Shown one piece after another: positions 8,125 through 16,886 of a DNA stretch of 64,000 nt. The translations under genes and the position numbers were made by a program. The notes under the pieces are model-generated. The model saw nothing but the letters and a program-made list of their open reading frames with translations. It was not told the origin of the DNA and did not search any database. Location of the stretch: the NCBI RefSeq assembly GCF_019711195.1, contig NZ_CP081299.1, forward strand, positions 5,056,501-5,120,500, in the 5' to 3' direction. Origin of the DNA: Dyadobacter sp. NIV53 (GTDB taxonomy: Bacteria > Bacteroidota > Bacteroidia > Cytophagales > Spirosomataceae). Positions within the stretch are counted from its first letter, which is position 1; each line of letters opens with the position of its first letter.

Positions 8125-9066
8125 ATGTCTGTAAAATATCAATTGCTGGTTTTATTATTTCCTGTAATATTCATTGGTTGCAATTCTTCAAACCAGAAAA
8201 TTAATGAAACCCAAAAAGCAGATCAACCAGAATTTCCATCTGAGCTGGTCAATTTCAAGTCGTATGAAGCTAATCCCGTTTTTAAAGGTACGGGAGACTC
8301 TGCTAAATGGGATGAAAAGATCCGGGAACGTGGGTTTATTTTAAAGGAAGACAGTACTTATTATATGTGGTATACAGGCTATACCAACAAAACCGGTGAG
8401 GAAATGAAATATCTGGGACTCGCCACTTCTCCAGATGGTTTAAAATGGACGCGATTTCCACAAAATCCTATTCATCAATCTCTATGGGTCGAAGATGTTT
8501 TTGTACTCAAATCTGATAGTACCTATTATATGTTTGCCGAAAGCCGGGGCGATTCAGCTCATTTGCTTACTTCCTCTGATAAGCTTAGCTGGAAAGACCA
8601 GGGAGCATTGGATATAAGGCTTAAAAATGGAAAACCAATTGAAAAAGGCCCATACGGAACGCCAACGGTTTGGAAAGAAAATGATCTCTGGTATTTGTTT
8701 TATGAACGAAATGATGCGGCGGTTTGGCTTGCAACTTCAAAGGATTTGAAAGTATGGACTAATGTTCAGGATGAACCGGTGCTGAATTGCGGTCCTGAAA
8801 AATATGATCAGTATGCTGTTGCTTTCAATCAGATTATTAAATATATGGGGTTATACTATGCTTATTACCACGCATCAGCCTTCAAAAAATGGCATGACTG
8901 GTCCACAAATATTGCAGTTTCGAAAGATCTTGTTCACTGGAAAAAGTACGAAAAAAATCCGATTCTGGGAGGTGATACTTCTAGCGGAATTGTAGTGAAT
9001 GATGGAAAGCAGTTTAGATTATATGCTATGCATCCGGAAGTGCGGGTTTATTTTCCGAGGAAATAA
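8125..9066 (+). CDS. Lipoprotein with GH43/GH130-like five-bladed beta-propeller
   Basis: From ATG 8125 the protein starts MSVKYQLLVLLFPVIFIGCN, a lipoprotein signal with lipobox IFIGC, so an upstream ATG at 8092 is less likely. The mature ~293 residues show repeated propeller strands such as YYMWYTGYTNK, LGLATSPDGLKWTRF, YYMFAESRGDS and LWYLFYERND, the W-x-sugar-binding style seen in glycoside hydrolase families 43, 117 and 130. It is probably an outer-membrane or periplasmic glycosidase or glycan-binding protein. No SusC/SusD neighbours are present, so it is not part of a classical polysaccharide utilisation locus here. Catalytic acids cannot be assigned confidently. Confidence 0.75.
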   Translation: MSVKYQLLVLLFPVIFIGCNSSNQKINETQKADQPEFPSELVNFKSYEANPVFKGTGDSAKWDEKIRERGFILKEDSTYYMWYTGYTNKTGEEMKYLGLATSPDGLKWTRFPQNPIHQSLWVEDVFVLKSDSTYYMFAESRGDSAHLLTSSDKLSWKDQGALDIRLKNGKPIEKGPYGTPTVWKENDLWYLFYERNDAAVWLATSKDLKVWTNVQDEPVLNCGPEKYDQYAVAFNQIIKYMGLYYAYYHASAFKKWHDWSTNIAVSKDLVHWKKYEKNPILGGDTSSGIVVNDGKQFRLYAMHPEVRVYFPRK

Positions 9067-9100
9067 ACCTATTTTTTTGATAAAATTATATTAGTTGAAA

Positions 9101-9164
9101 ATCCGTGGCACGGCTGAGAAACCAAGCTTGATACTGGCTTTGATATCTCAGCCGTGCCACGGAT
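9101..9164. repeat. GC-rich 19-bp perfect inverted repeat (REP-like hairpin)
   Basis: ATCCGTGGCACGGCTGAGA (9101-9119) is exactly complementary to 9146-9164, with a 26-nt spacer. Each arm contains its own small palindrome CCGTG-x-CACGG. It lies between the stops of two convergent genes and is much more GC-rich than its surroundings. It could act as a bidirectional terminator, but its composition and nested palindrome suggest an interspersed REP-type element. Confidence 0.75.
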
Positions 9165-9166
9165 GG

Positions 9167-10417
9167 TTACGCCTCAGCTCTATAATAAAGTGTCGAACCA
9201 TTTTCTGGCTTCAAAACTTTTCTTGCGGCTTCATTTATATCTTCTTTTGTAAGATTTCTGATAATTCCTGCATCGTCATTAGCCCAATCCACATTACCGG
9301 CGTTGGCTGCAAAAGCAAGATTCATCGCACGGTTCAGTAATTCAACTTCTGAGAATGCCAGAGTTGCCTCTGTCTGGTTTTTTACCTTAGTCACTTCATC
9401 TGCTGTGGTACCATTTAATACCATTTCATGCAAAACTTCTTTTACAGCTTCGTCAGCTTCTTCAAGCGAAATACCAGGATTCAGATTGCCCTTTATTAAC
9501 AACAATCCCGGATCAAGAGATGAGGTAACACTGGCACTGATGCTGTTAAAAAGTGGCTTGTCTTTTAACAGAGCCTGGTACAAACGCGAAGATTTTCCTC
9601 GTCCCAATATATCACTGATCAGATCGCTTGCGTAAAAACCGTTTTCATAACGCCCCGGCATGTGAAAAACCTTGACCAGCGAATTTAACGGAACAGCAGC
9701 GGATGTTTCCAAATGTCTGGCTTCTGTTTGCAGTGGTTCCCTTGGGATATTACGAACATAAGGTGCCCCGGCTGGAATACTGTCAAACCATTTTTTTGCC
9801 AATTCTTTAATCTGGTTAAATTTTACTGCACCAGCTACAACCATGACCGCATTATTCGGGCGGTAAAAACGGAAGAAAAAGTTCTGGACATCGTCCATTG
9901 TGGCGCGTTCAATGTGCTCAATATCTTTTCCTATTGTTGCCCAGCGATATGGGTGCTCCTTATATGCCAATGGCCTTAATTTTAGCCACATATCGCCATA
10001 AGGCTGGTTCAGATAGCGCTGTTTAAATTCTTCAATTACAACTTTTCGCTGTACTTCCAGCACATTCGGATCAAAAGAAAGACTAAGCATCCGGTCAGAT
10101 TCCAGCCAAAAAGCCGTTTCTACATTGTCGGCAGGCAACGTAATATAGTAATTGGTTATATCAGGTGACGTAAAAGCGTTGTTTTCTCCCCCTACATTCT
10201 GTACAGGAATGTCGTAACTGGGGATATTTTTTGAGCCCCCAAACATCAGGTGTTCAAAGAGATGTGCAAATCCAGTCCGTTCTTCATCTTCGTCCCTTGA
10301 ACCCACATTATATAGAATATTAACCGCAGCCATGGGTGTTGAAAAATCTTCGTGGACAAAAACTTTCAGGCCATTATCCAACGTAAACTGCTCGTAGCGA
10401 ATCATATTATCAATCAA
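9167..10417 (-). CDS. M16 family zinc metallopeptidase (pitrilysin-like)
   Basis: 416 residues with zinc motif HLFEH (His52, Glu55, His56), the GGENNAFTSPD segment and a VVIEEF glutamate further on, so it should be catalytically competent. The C-terminal domain has the R-x2-Y pattern (SSRLYQALLKDKPL). No signal peptide is visible. Start at 10417 (MIDNMIRYEQF) or at Met5 (10405) are both possible. It converges on the beta-propeller lipoprotein gene across the 9101-9164 palindrome. Substrate unknown. Confidence 0.9.
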   Translation of the reverse strand: MIDNMIRYEQFTLDNGLKVFVHEDFSTPMAAVNILYNVGSRDEDEERTGFAHLFEHLMFGGSKNIPSYDIPVQNVGGENNAFTSPDITNYYITLPADNVETAFWLESDRMLSLSFDPNVLEVQRKVVIEEFKQRYLNQPYGDMWLKLRPLAYKEHPYRWATIGKDIEHIERATMDDVQNFFFRFYRPNNAVMVVAGAVKFNQIKELAKKWFDSIPAGAPYVRNIPREPLQTEARHLETSAAVPLNSLVKVFHMPGRYENGFYASDLISDILGRGKSSRLYQALLKDKPLFNSISASVTSSLDPGLLLIKGNLNPGISLEEADEAVKEVLHEMVLNGTTADEVTKVKNQTEATLAFSEVELLNRAMNLAFAANAGNVDWANDDAGIIRNLTKEDINEAARKVLKPENGSTLYYRAEA

Positions 10418-10549
10418 TAAGTTATTGTAAATTTCAAAGATCCCGGAAATTATGGTTTTATAGAAACCACGCTTTAAATTTTGGGGTTATAAACAAAGCT
10501 AATGTTCAGTTGGGATACCACCAAACCATTTTGATTTTATAGCAAAGCC

Positions 10550-11667
10550 ATGAAGTGTATTTTGAAAGTCTTTTATGTAACTATTTTGTTTTTTTCTATT
10601 TCGGGTTTTGCCAAAGCGCAGGTACTGAATGATGCGGGAACAATGAAGCTGATTCAAAACAGTCTGGATCATATTTATAACTACGAATTTGACGAAGCCG
10701 ATGTCATTATCAACCAGGTAGAAAAAAAATACCCTAACCATCCTGTCACGCATATTTTGGGTTCTTTTATTTACTTCTGGAAATATCTGCCTATTAAGGA
10801 CAATCCTGTAAAATCGAAAGAATATATTCTGAAACTGAATAAATGCCTGGAATCCATTAACGTAAAATATGGCAAAAATAGTAATGATCCGGAAGCGGTA
10901 TTTTATACTATGGCCGCCAGAGGTTACATGGCTATGATGTACAATTACCAGGGAGAAATGCTCAGTGCGGCAGGTGAGGGAAAAAAGCTTACAATGCTTT
11001 TACAGAGGGCTTGAAACTGATGAGCAAGAATTCAGAATTCTATTTTACTTCCGGCATGTATAATTATTATGTGGAGCTTTATCCGGAACTGCACCCGATA
11101 GTGAAACCCGTTATGTTATTTTTTAAAAACGGAAATAAAACTCTGGGCCTGAAACAAATAGATACTGGTACTAAATTAGGCACAATTACAAAAGCAGAGT
11201 CGTGTTATTATCTGGCTCATATTTACTTGAAATACGAATCCAATCCTGCAAAAGCCCTGCTTTACACAGATAAACTGGCAGATCTGTATCCGAAAAATCC
11301 GATCTATCTGATGAAAAATATTGAAGCTTTATTACTCTCGGGTAATTACAGTGCGGCAGAGAAAAATAACTTAATACTCAAACGGACTACAACCGGCTTT
11401 TTTCCCGCTGCATGGCACACATTTCAGGGAACAACTTTGGAAAAAGATGATAAAAATGACGCATTGGCGCAAAAAGAATATTTGCTGGCATTGAAAACGC
11501 CACACGATGATCAGTATACCAAGGAATATCATGCAATGTCCTATGCAGGTTTGGCAAGAATAGCCAATCGTGCAGGCAATAAGGCCAAGGCAAAAGAATA
11601 CTACAAAAAATGCCTCGAAAAAGCAGAATATGTATCTGTAATGAAAGAGGCGAAGAGCTTTAAATAG
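10550..11667 (+). pseudogene. Secreted TPR-type protein, frame-disrupted at A6 (10981-10986)
   Basis: Frame 1 (10550-11014) starts MKCILKVFYVTILFFSISGF, a signal peptide ending FAKAQ, and continues with TPR-like helices. Frame 2 takes over from GCT 10988 and runs to 11667 with more repeats (EKYYKKC-type helices at the end). Adding one A to the run at 10981-10986 gives one open frame of 372 residues through GKKAYNAFTEGLKLMSKNSE. In the zero frame the site reads GGA AAA AAG, so it contains A-AAA-AAG, the -1 slippery heptamer of dnaX, in the right phase. Sequencing error, mutation and programmed frameshifting are all possible. TTG 11011 or ATG 11020 could otherwise restart translation. Product: exported protein of unknown function. 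Confidence 0.7.
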
Positions 11668-11681
11668 GTTTATAGATTTTC

Positions 11682-11796
11682 ATAGGGTGTTACCCTATGT
11701 TGAGGTATTCCGCCCTTTCAGAGCTTTTTTTCTATGAAAAAGAATTTATAGAAGCCCTGAAAGGGCAAAATACCTCAGCACAGGGTAACACCCTGT
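11682..11796. repeat. 115-bp imperfect palindromic repeat, MITE/REP-like
   Basis: The left arm (11682-11725) and right arm (11753-11796) are 44-nt imperfect inverted repeats sharing AGGGTGTTACCCT, TGAGGTATT and GCCCTTTCAG blocks. Each arm ends in its own mini-palindrome: ATAGGGT-GTT-ACCCTAT on the left and ACAGGGT-AAC-ACCCTGT on the right. The 27-nt centre is AT-rich. It lies between two convergent genes. I recall elements of this composition as interspersed intergenic repeats in Bacteroidota; copy number could not be tested. Confidence 0.75.
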
Positions 11797-11834
11797 CAAC
11801 TGTAAACGATGAAAATGATGTATATTCAAAAGAA

Positions 11835-12971
11835 TTATTTAGGAAACAAAGTTTTATCCAGCCCCGGAATAATCCGCAACGCATTTTTATAATATAATTT
11901 CTTCAAGACCTCATCAGACAATCCCATCCCATACATACGCCAGAATGCGTGGTATTTTTTATGATAAGGGAAATATTCGTCTTCGGTTTCCAGCACCCTG
12001 AAATAGGTGGCATATTCGGAAGGTACCCAGCTGTCTTTCCCGAATAGAACACGATCCTGATATTTATCAAAAAACTTTTTAGCCGTACGAGGCTGCCGTC
12101 CCAATTCAGCAATGACAGCGCCTATTTCTACATACATGTTCGGAAAAGCGATCATAAGGCTATCCAGTTTTTTTAAGTTGTTGGGATACCAGCCCATGTG
12201 TGCATTAATGAAAATAGTTTTAGGGTTACTCTTAAAAATGTGATGTTGCTCAGCGATCAAAGAATCAAATGGAACCGGATCATTTGGCCCGCGGCGACGG
12301 TTTGGATGTGTTTTTAATTCCAGCCACCGTTCGTTATAACGATCCATCGGATCCCAGAAGGAAGGTACATCGGCCGTATGGATCAATACCGGGATACCAA
12401 GTTCGCCACATTTCTGCCATACAGGTTGCAAACGAGCGTCGCTTACTGCTACACGGTTTCCTTTGTCATCTTTGATTCCGCTGAATCCAAGACTTTTATA
12501 AATTTTAAGGCCTTTGGCTCCCATTTTTACATCTTCTTCCAACTGTTTTACTGCTCTTGCAGACCAGTCCTTTTCACCAAAACCTTTAAACTGGATATTG
12601 GTAAAAACCGCAATCCGTTTCGGCTCATTTTTTGCCACATTTTCTAATGAACCTTTCAGAGTTGCCGTTCCTTCACTCCATTCCTGAGACCAGCCGCGTC
12701 CGCTCAAATTGACCATAATACCCATATTCAGGCTGTCCATAGTTGCCACCAATGCTTTCAGGTCCTGAGTAGGCATTTGGTACTGATGATTATGCACATC
12801 TATAAATGGGAACCTGGCTCTCCTTAAAACATGTTCTTCCACTTTTAAAGTAGAAATAGGATCATATTCTTCAAAACCAAGCGGTTGTGTAACAGAAGAA
12901 GGCTCCTGTGCACAGGCATTATACGTAATGCTGACTGAAACAGAAAGGACGAGTAGTTTTAAGAATTTCAT
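11835..12971 (-). CDS. Exported amidohydrolase-family protein
   Basis: 378 residues. The N-terminus MKFLKLLVLSVSVSITYNAC is a signal peptide with a lipobox-like YNAC, followed by QEPSS. The body is an amidohydrolase_2-type TIM barrel: FIDVHNHQYQMP near residue 56 gives the metal-binding HxH, and PVLIHTADVPSF, TIFINAHMGWYP and LFGKDSW supply the later His and Asp positions. It is expected to be a metal-dependent hydrolase or decarboxylase outside the cytoplasm. It is followed 24 bases upstream on the map by ispF on the same strand, with ispF transcribed first, so they may share a transcript. Substrate unknown. Confidence 0.85.
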   Translation of the reverse strand: MKFLKLLVLSVSVSITYNACAQEPSSVTQPLGFEEYDPISTLKVEEHVLRRARFPFIDVHNHQYQMPTQDLKALVATMDSLNMGIMVNLSGRGWSQEWSEGTATLKGSLENVAKNEPKRIAVFTNIQFKGFGEKDWSARAVKQLEEDVKMGAKGLKIYKSLGFSGIKDDKGNRVAVSDARLQPVWQKCGELGIPVLIHTADVPSFWDPMDRYNERWLELKTHPNRRRGPNDPVPFDSLIAEQHHIFKSNPKTIFINAHMGWYPNNLKKLDSLMIAFPNMYVEIGAVIAELGRQPRTAKKFFDKYQDRVLFGKDSWVPSEYATYFRVLETEDEYFPYHKKYHAFWRMYGMGLSDEVLKKLYYKNALRIIPGLDKTLFPK

Positions 12972-12995
12972 TTACAAAAGTTTAGAAAGTATAAT

Positions 12996-13502
12996 TTAAC
13001 GACTAAGTCCGGCGGCAGTTTTTGGATTATAAATCAAAGCAACGCAATGAGCTGCAATTCCTTCTTCTCTTCCCACAAATCCCAAATGCTCGGAAGTAGT
13101 TGCCTTAATTGAAATATCTTCTTCTGATATACGCATGACCTGGGCCAGACAGGCTTTCATTTCAGGAATATACGGATTCAGTTTTGGTTCCTGTAAAATG
13201 ATTGTAACGTCCAGATTTCCAACTTCAAAACCTTTTTCACGAATCATTTCCAGTACTTTTTCCAAAAGAACTTTACTATCAACTCCCTTCCATTGCGGAT
13301 CTTTGTCCGAAAAATGAAAACCTATATTGCGCATATTAGCAGCTCCCAAAAGTGCGTCACAAATAACATGGCAAACTACATCCGCATCCGAATGTCCCTT
13401 AGCCCCATGTGTGTGAAGAATTAAAATACCTCCAAGCCAGAACGGCCTGTCGTCTACCAGCTGATGTACGTCGTAACCTTGTCCTATACGAAAGGGGAAC
13501 AT
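12996..13502 (-). CDS. ispF: 2-C-methyl-D-erythritol 2,4-cyclodiphosphate synthase
   Basis: 168 residues, the usual length for IspF. The metal ligands are visible as GYDVH (Asp11, His13) and His45 in the HSDADVVCHVICDALLGA block, and the C-terminal TTSEHLGFVGREEGIAAH matches the CDP-binding signature. It converts CDP-ME 2-phosphate to MEcPP with release of CMP in the non-mevalonate isoprenoid pathway, in the cytoplasm as a trimer. Translation starts at ATG 13502 (MFPFRIGQGYDVH). It precedes the amidohydrolase on the minus strand and diverges from dps. Confidence 0.97.
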   Translation of the reverse strand: MFPFRIGQGYDVHQLVDDRPFWLGGILILHTHGAKGHSDADVVCHVICDALLGAANMRNIGFHFSDKDPQWKGVDSKVLLEKVLEMIREKGFEVGNLDVTIILQEPKLNPYIPEMKACLAQVMRISEEDISIKATTSEHLGFVGREEGIAAHCVALIYNPKTAAGLSR

Positions 13503-13768
13503 GTTGATTAGTTAAATGTGAACCTTATTTGCAAGTTGGTGATTGGAATCGGGAAAGACAATTGAAGAGGTAAATAAAATTGGACAGACGGTGAAACAGT
13601 AACGTCTGATTTTTAATGATTAGTTAATTTTGCGTCCGTAAAAATCGTTTAAGTTTGTGCGAAAAATAATTTGGATAAATTTTAATCTAAACAACCTTTT
13701 CCTGCTAAAATACGGTTAGCTAAATAGTTAAATTATTATTTTTTCATCCTTCCATGTTTTAAAGTACT

Positions 13769-14240
13769 ATGAAAACAAATATTGGGATTTCAGACAGCAA
13801 TACAGAAGCAGTTGCTTTTCAACTCAACAAATTATTGGCTAATGAATTCGTGCTTTATACCAAAACACGTAGTTACCACTGGAATATAAAAGGTATGCAT
13901 TTCTTTGAATTGCATAAATTGTTCGAAGGCCAGTATGAGCAATTACAGGTGATTTTGGATGATACTGCTGAGCGTATACGTGCTATTGGGCACTATTCTG
14001 AAGCACGTCTGGCCGACATCCTGAAACTAACAGATTTGCTGGAGCAGGATTATACAAATGACGAAAAAATACAGCTTCCAGAATTTACTGGATGATCACG
14101 AAACAATCATTCGCATCCTGCGTAACCTGATTACAGAATTTGCAGATACGTACAAAGATCTTGGATCGAGTGACTTTGTAACGGGATTGCTGAGAGAACA
14201 TGAGAAAATGGCCTGGATGTTGCGGGCATTTTTGAAATAG
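13769..14240 (+). pseudogene. dps: Dps family DNA-binding/ferritin-like protein, frame-disrupted
   Basis: The 5' frame encodes KTRSYHWNIKGMHFFELHKL and ILDDTAERIRAIG, the Dps ferroxidase helices. After EKIQL the frame is lost, and the family sequence resumes one base later as QNLLDDHETIIRILRNL and ends HEKMAWMLRAFLK. Removing one base between about 14064 and 14080 (either in the A6 run 14064-14069 or the CC at 14078-14079) restores 156 residues, the normal length. Dps binds DNA non-specifically and oxidises Fe(II) with peroxide in stress and stationary phase. There is no stop-codon slip context, so a base-call error or recent mutation is most likely. A TAATTTTG element at 13625-13632 may belong to its promoter. 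Confidence 0.85.
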
Positions 14241-14294
14241 TATAATGATTACCGGATACACTTATCCGTGAAAAAAACTGAGGATAATATCCTA

Positions 14295-14328
14295 AATTAC
14301 CGGTCTCTTTGGATGCCGGTAATTTTTT
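14295..14328 (+). terminator. Rho-independent terminator after dps
   Basis: AATTACCGG (14295-14303) pairs with CCGGTAATT (14316-14324), followed by a T tract. It lies 55 bases after the dps stop. Confidence 0.75.
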
Positions 14329-14381
14329 TATTTAAATAACGGTTGCTTTTCAGCTCATCTTACGAAAAAGGAATTGATTTC

Positions 14382-15515
14382 ATGACAAAAACTAAACGTA
14401 TTTTTAAAAGCATAATGCTCACCTTCCTCGCAATAATTGTTATCGCGGCCATTGCCATTTTTATATTTTTAAAACAACCGTCTTTTGGTGCTGATCCGAG
14501 TGGAGCGCGTTTGGAACGGATTAAAAAGTCTCCTCATTATGTAAATGGCAGTTTTGCAAATCTTGTAGATACGCCGGTTATGGCACCCAATACCAATTAC
14601 TTCAAAATGGCATTGGAATATTTTAAAAAAGTGGACAACGTCGAACCAAACTTTACACTTCCATCCATCAAAACTGATTTGAAAGCGGCACCACCTGCCA
14701 GGCCAACATTAACATATTTTGGACATTCGGCATATATGATCCAGATTGATGGGAAAAATATTTTAATGGATCCGGCAATGAGTGAGCGGATTTCTCCTGT
14801 TCAGTGGGCTGGTAGTAAAAACTATGCGGGAACGCATGTATTTGAAGTAGAAGACCTGCCGGCTATTGATTTTATTATGCTGTCCCACGATCATTACGAT
14901 CACATGGATTATGAAACGCTGAAGAAGTTTGCAGGAAAACCAACCAGATTTATTGTTCCGCTCGGAGTAGGAGCACACCTTGAACACTGGGGGATTGCAC
15001 CGGAAAATATTACAGAACTGGACTGGTGGGAAGAAACGAATGCAATTAACGGTATACATGTAACAGCTACACCGGCCCGTCATTTTTCGGGTAGGGCTTT
15101 GAACAGAGGCAAATCGTTATGGGCATCGTATGTACTACAAACTGATAAGTACAAACTTTTCCTGGGAGGAGATTCGGGTTATGAAAAACACTTTGCGGCC
15201 ATCGGAGAAAAATTTGGCCCGTTTGATCTGGCTGTTCTGGAATGCGGGCAATACAACGAAATGTGGCCGGACATTCACATGATGCCGGAACAAACTGCTC
15301 AGGCAGGGATAGATCTGGGAGCGAAAGTTGTGTGGCCGGTTCATTGGGGGAAATTTACGCTGGCGCTGCATCCATGGAATGAATCACCAAAACGGATTTC
15401 GAAAAGAGCCGAAGAATTACGTTTAAAATTAACAACGCCGGTTATTGGTGAGCAAATTATTGTGGGAACTACTTATCCTAACCGAAACTGGTGGGAACTT
15501 CCGGAAGGAAAATGA
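14382..15515 (+). CDS. MBL-fold metallo-hydrolase, NAPE-PLD/UlaG-like, membrane-anchored
   Basis: From ATG 14382 (MTKTKRIFKSIML) the protein has 377 residues with an N-terminal membrane helix (LTFLAIIVIAAIAIFIFL). An ATG-less extension upstream from 14343 is less likely. The metallo-beta-lactamase motif is MLSHDHYDHMD, preceded by LTYFGHSAYMIQIDGKNIL, and later ATPARHFSGR and LGGDSGY supply the other metal positions. The region WAGSKNYAGTHVFEVEDLP matches the N-acylphosphatidylethanolamine phospholipase D-like branch. It is probably a periplasm-facing phosphodiesterase or related hydrolase; substrate unknown. It follows the dps terminator and ends in a bidirectional terminator. Confidence 0.85.
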   Translation: MTKTKRIFKSIMLTFLAIIVIAAIAIFIFLKQPSFGADPSGARLERIKKSPHYVNGSFANLVDTPVMAPNTNYFKMALEYFKKVDNVEPNFTLPSIKTDLKAAPPARPTLTYFGHSAYMIQIDGKNILMDPAMSERISPVQWAGSKNYAGTHVFEVEDLPAIDFIMLSHDHYDHMDYETLKKFAGKPTRFIVPLGVGAHLEHWGIAPENITELDWWEETNAINGIHVTATPARHFSGRALNRGKSLWASYVLQTDKYKLFLGGDSGYEKHFAAIGEKFGPFDLAVLECGQYNEMWPDIHMMPEQTAQAGIDLGAKVVWPVHWGKFTLALHPWNESPKRISKRAEELRLKLTTPVIGEQIIVGTTYPNRNWWELPEGK

Positions 15516-15530
15516 ATTTTGGTTTATCAT

Positions 15531-15571
15531 AAAAACAGCCTGAAAATCAATGCGATATTCAGGCTGTTTTT
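15531..15571. terminator. Bidirectional terminator between MBL hydrolase and anti-sigma-like gene
   Basis: AAAAACAGCCTGAA (15531-15544) and its exact complement at 15558-15571, 13-nt loop, A tract on the left and T tract on the right. It separates two convergent genes. Confidence 0.85.
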
Positions 15572-15584
15572 ATATAATATCAGA

Positions 15585-16058
15585 TTACTTTATTTGCTGG
15601 ATTTCTGTTTTAAGCCTGACAACTTCCTCTGTAAGGCTGGTTGTTTTGAAGTAATAATAGAGTCCGGCGATCAGGAATATTTTGGATAGAATGAAAATTG
15701 CAATAAATGCGGGCCGCCAGTATTTATGCACTTTAATATAGGTATCGTTGACTTCTATATCCAGATATTCATTCTTATTTTCATTCTTTTCTTTCGATGT
15801 CTGATTAAAAACAAACTTCTTCTTTTGAATATCTGATTTAATATTTCTTAACTGAATAACTTCCCTTACATCAGGCGGTGGCGGGACCTGGTTCTGATTG
15901 AAGTAACTTTTTATTTCCGATTCCAGATCAGTCACATAATTGGAAATGTCCTCATTTTCCGAAATCATATACTTGATATATTCCTTTTCTTCCTCGGTTG
16001 AGAATCCTAATGCATGTGATTCTAAAATTCCACTCTTTATAAAATCTTTCGTGTCCAA
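15585..16058 (-). CDS. Anti-sigma-factor-like membrane protein
   Basis: 157 residues with one membrane helix at about 116-137 and a short heptad-like tail (LTEEVVRLKTEIQQIK). The cytosolic N-terminal part SGILESHALGFSTEEEKEYI has the pattern (ILE-x-ALG-x-S-x-EE) found at the start of RskA-like anti-sigma proteins, which hold the sigma factor at the membrane. It lies 12 bases downstream of a sigma-like gene on the same strand, the usual sigma then anti-sigma order. Similarity is at pattern level only. Confidence 0.6.
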   Translation of the reverse strand: MDTKDFIKSGILESHALGFSTEEEKEYIKYMISENEDISNYVTDLESEIKSYFNQNQVPPPPDVREVIQLRNIKSDIQKKKFVFNQTSKEKNENKNEYLDIEVNDTYIKVHKYWRPAFIAIFILSKIFLIAGLYYYFKTTSLTEEVVRLKTEIQQIK

Positions 16059-16070
16059 TTGTTTTATGGG

Positions 16071-16529
16071 TTAAGAGTTACGGTAAGATTTGAAAAAATC
16101 ATGAAACGCTTTTAGTACCTCTAATTTAGAAATATTTAACTTCATTGCCACTTCTTCCGGTGTATATCCTTCCCGAAATGCAAGATTAAAAATCAACTCA
16201 GGAGACTGATCATAATGGTTTAAATCATTTTCTGGATTATGCGGAGCAATTGACATCAGTTTTTGCTTTGCTTCAATTGCTTTTGCACGCGCAAGTTTTA
16301 TTACACACACTGCAAAACTAAACGGATAACTATTGCACGATTGCAGAAGGGGTGACGAAAAGACGTTTACCAATACTTCCTGTGCCAAATGTGGCTGAGG
16401 TAAGATCTGCAATATTATTCCATAAGCCATGGCTCCATACTTATCATATATCTCAACTGACGTTAACTGACTTGTTTTTGTAACAGAGCGAAGATCAACG
16501 CCATTGTTAGTTCGTTCTAACTCATTCAT
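16071..16529 (-). CDS. Divergent ECF-type sigma-factor-like protein
   Basis: 152 residues. VEIYDKYGAMAYGIILQILPQPHLAQEVLVNVF aligns by eye with sigma region 2.1-2.2 (LYDKYG...A-x2-VLQDVF) and the C-terminal YTPEEVAMKLNISKLEVLKAF resembles the region 4 helix-turn-helix. The middle is divergent and the promoter-melting aromatic patch of region 2.3 is not obvious, so it may be a degenerate or specialised sigma factor. Followed by an anti-sigma-like membrane protein, so together they could form a membrane-signal-responsive switch. Target promoters unknown. Confidence 0.6.
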   Translation of the reverse strand: MNELERTNNGVDLRSVTKTSQLTSVEIYDKYGAMAYGIILQILPQPHLAQEVLVNVFSSPLLQSCNSYPFSFAVCVIKLARAKAIEAKQKLMSIAPHNPENDLNHYDQSPELIFNLAFREGYTPEEVAMKLNISKLEVLKAFHDFFKSYRNS

Positions 16530-16886
16530 ATAGCTGTCCTAATTATAAAATATTGTGCAAGGATGATTGAGAAGTTTTACCTGAAGAAAATATAACCTGT
16601 ACTAATGAGGTATTGTAAAATATTAATAAAAATGCTAGAATTAATATTACAATACTACATTTATTAATTTTAATTTAAAAGAGGAATAAATATTTTTCAT
16701 TGTAAAATGTATGTAGTAATTGATAATGGGCAATGATATCAAAATACAATAATATCAAAAATGTTTGAAATGCAAGCAGTATGATCATGAAGGAAAAGGC
16801 CTGTATAAAACATTATATAATAACAATTTACTAATATACTACTCATTTAACTTCTGTGTAGTATTGTCAATGATTAACTTTGCAAT
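16530..16886. other. AT-rich divergent intergenic region (357 bp)
   Basis: This region separates the minus-strand sigma-like operon from the plus-strand HAD gene. It is very AT-rich and holds no credible reading frame or strong hairpin. A TAACTTTG element at its right end is treated separately. Confidence 0.6.
16875..16882 (+). promoter_or_regulatory. Candidate -7 element (TAACTTTG) of the HAD gene
   Basis: TAACTTTG matches the Bacteroidota -7 consensus TAnnTTTG. It ends only four bases before ATG 16887, so the transcript would be leaderless or nearly so. No TTG-type -33 element is seen at the expected spacing, which lowers confidence. Confidence 0.4.

Noticed and set aside
11697..11897. 66-residue frame in the palindromic repeat
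   Set aside because: It is composed of repeat arms and overlaps the 3' end of the amidohydrolase; no protein-like features.
14060..14085. Programmed +1 frameshift in dps (CTT codon as in prfB)
   Set aside because: There is no stop codon or Shine-Dalgarno-like stimulator after CTT, and a simple extra base explains the break.
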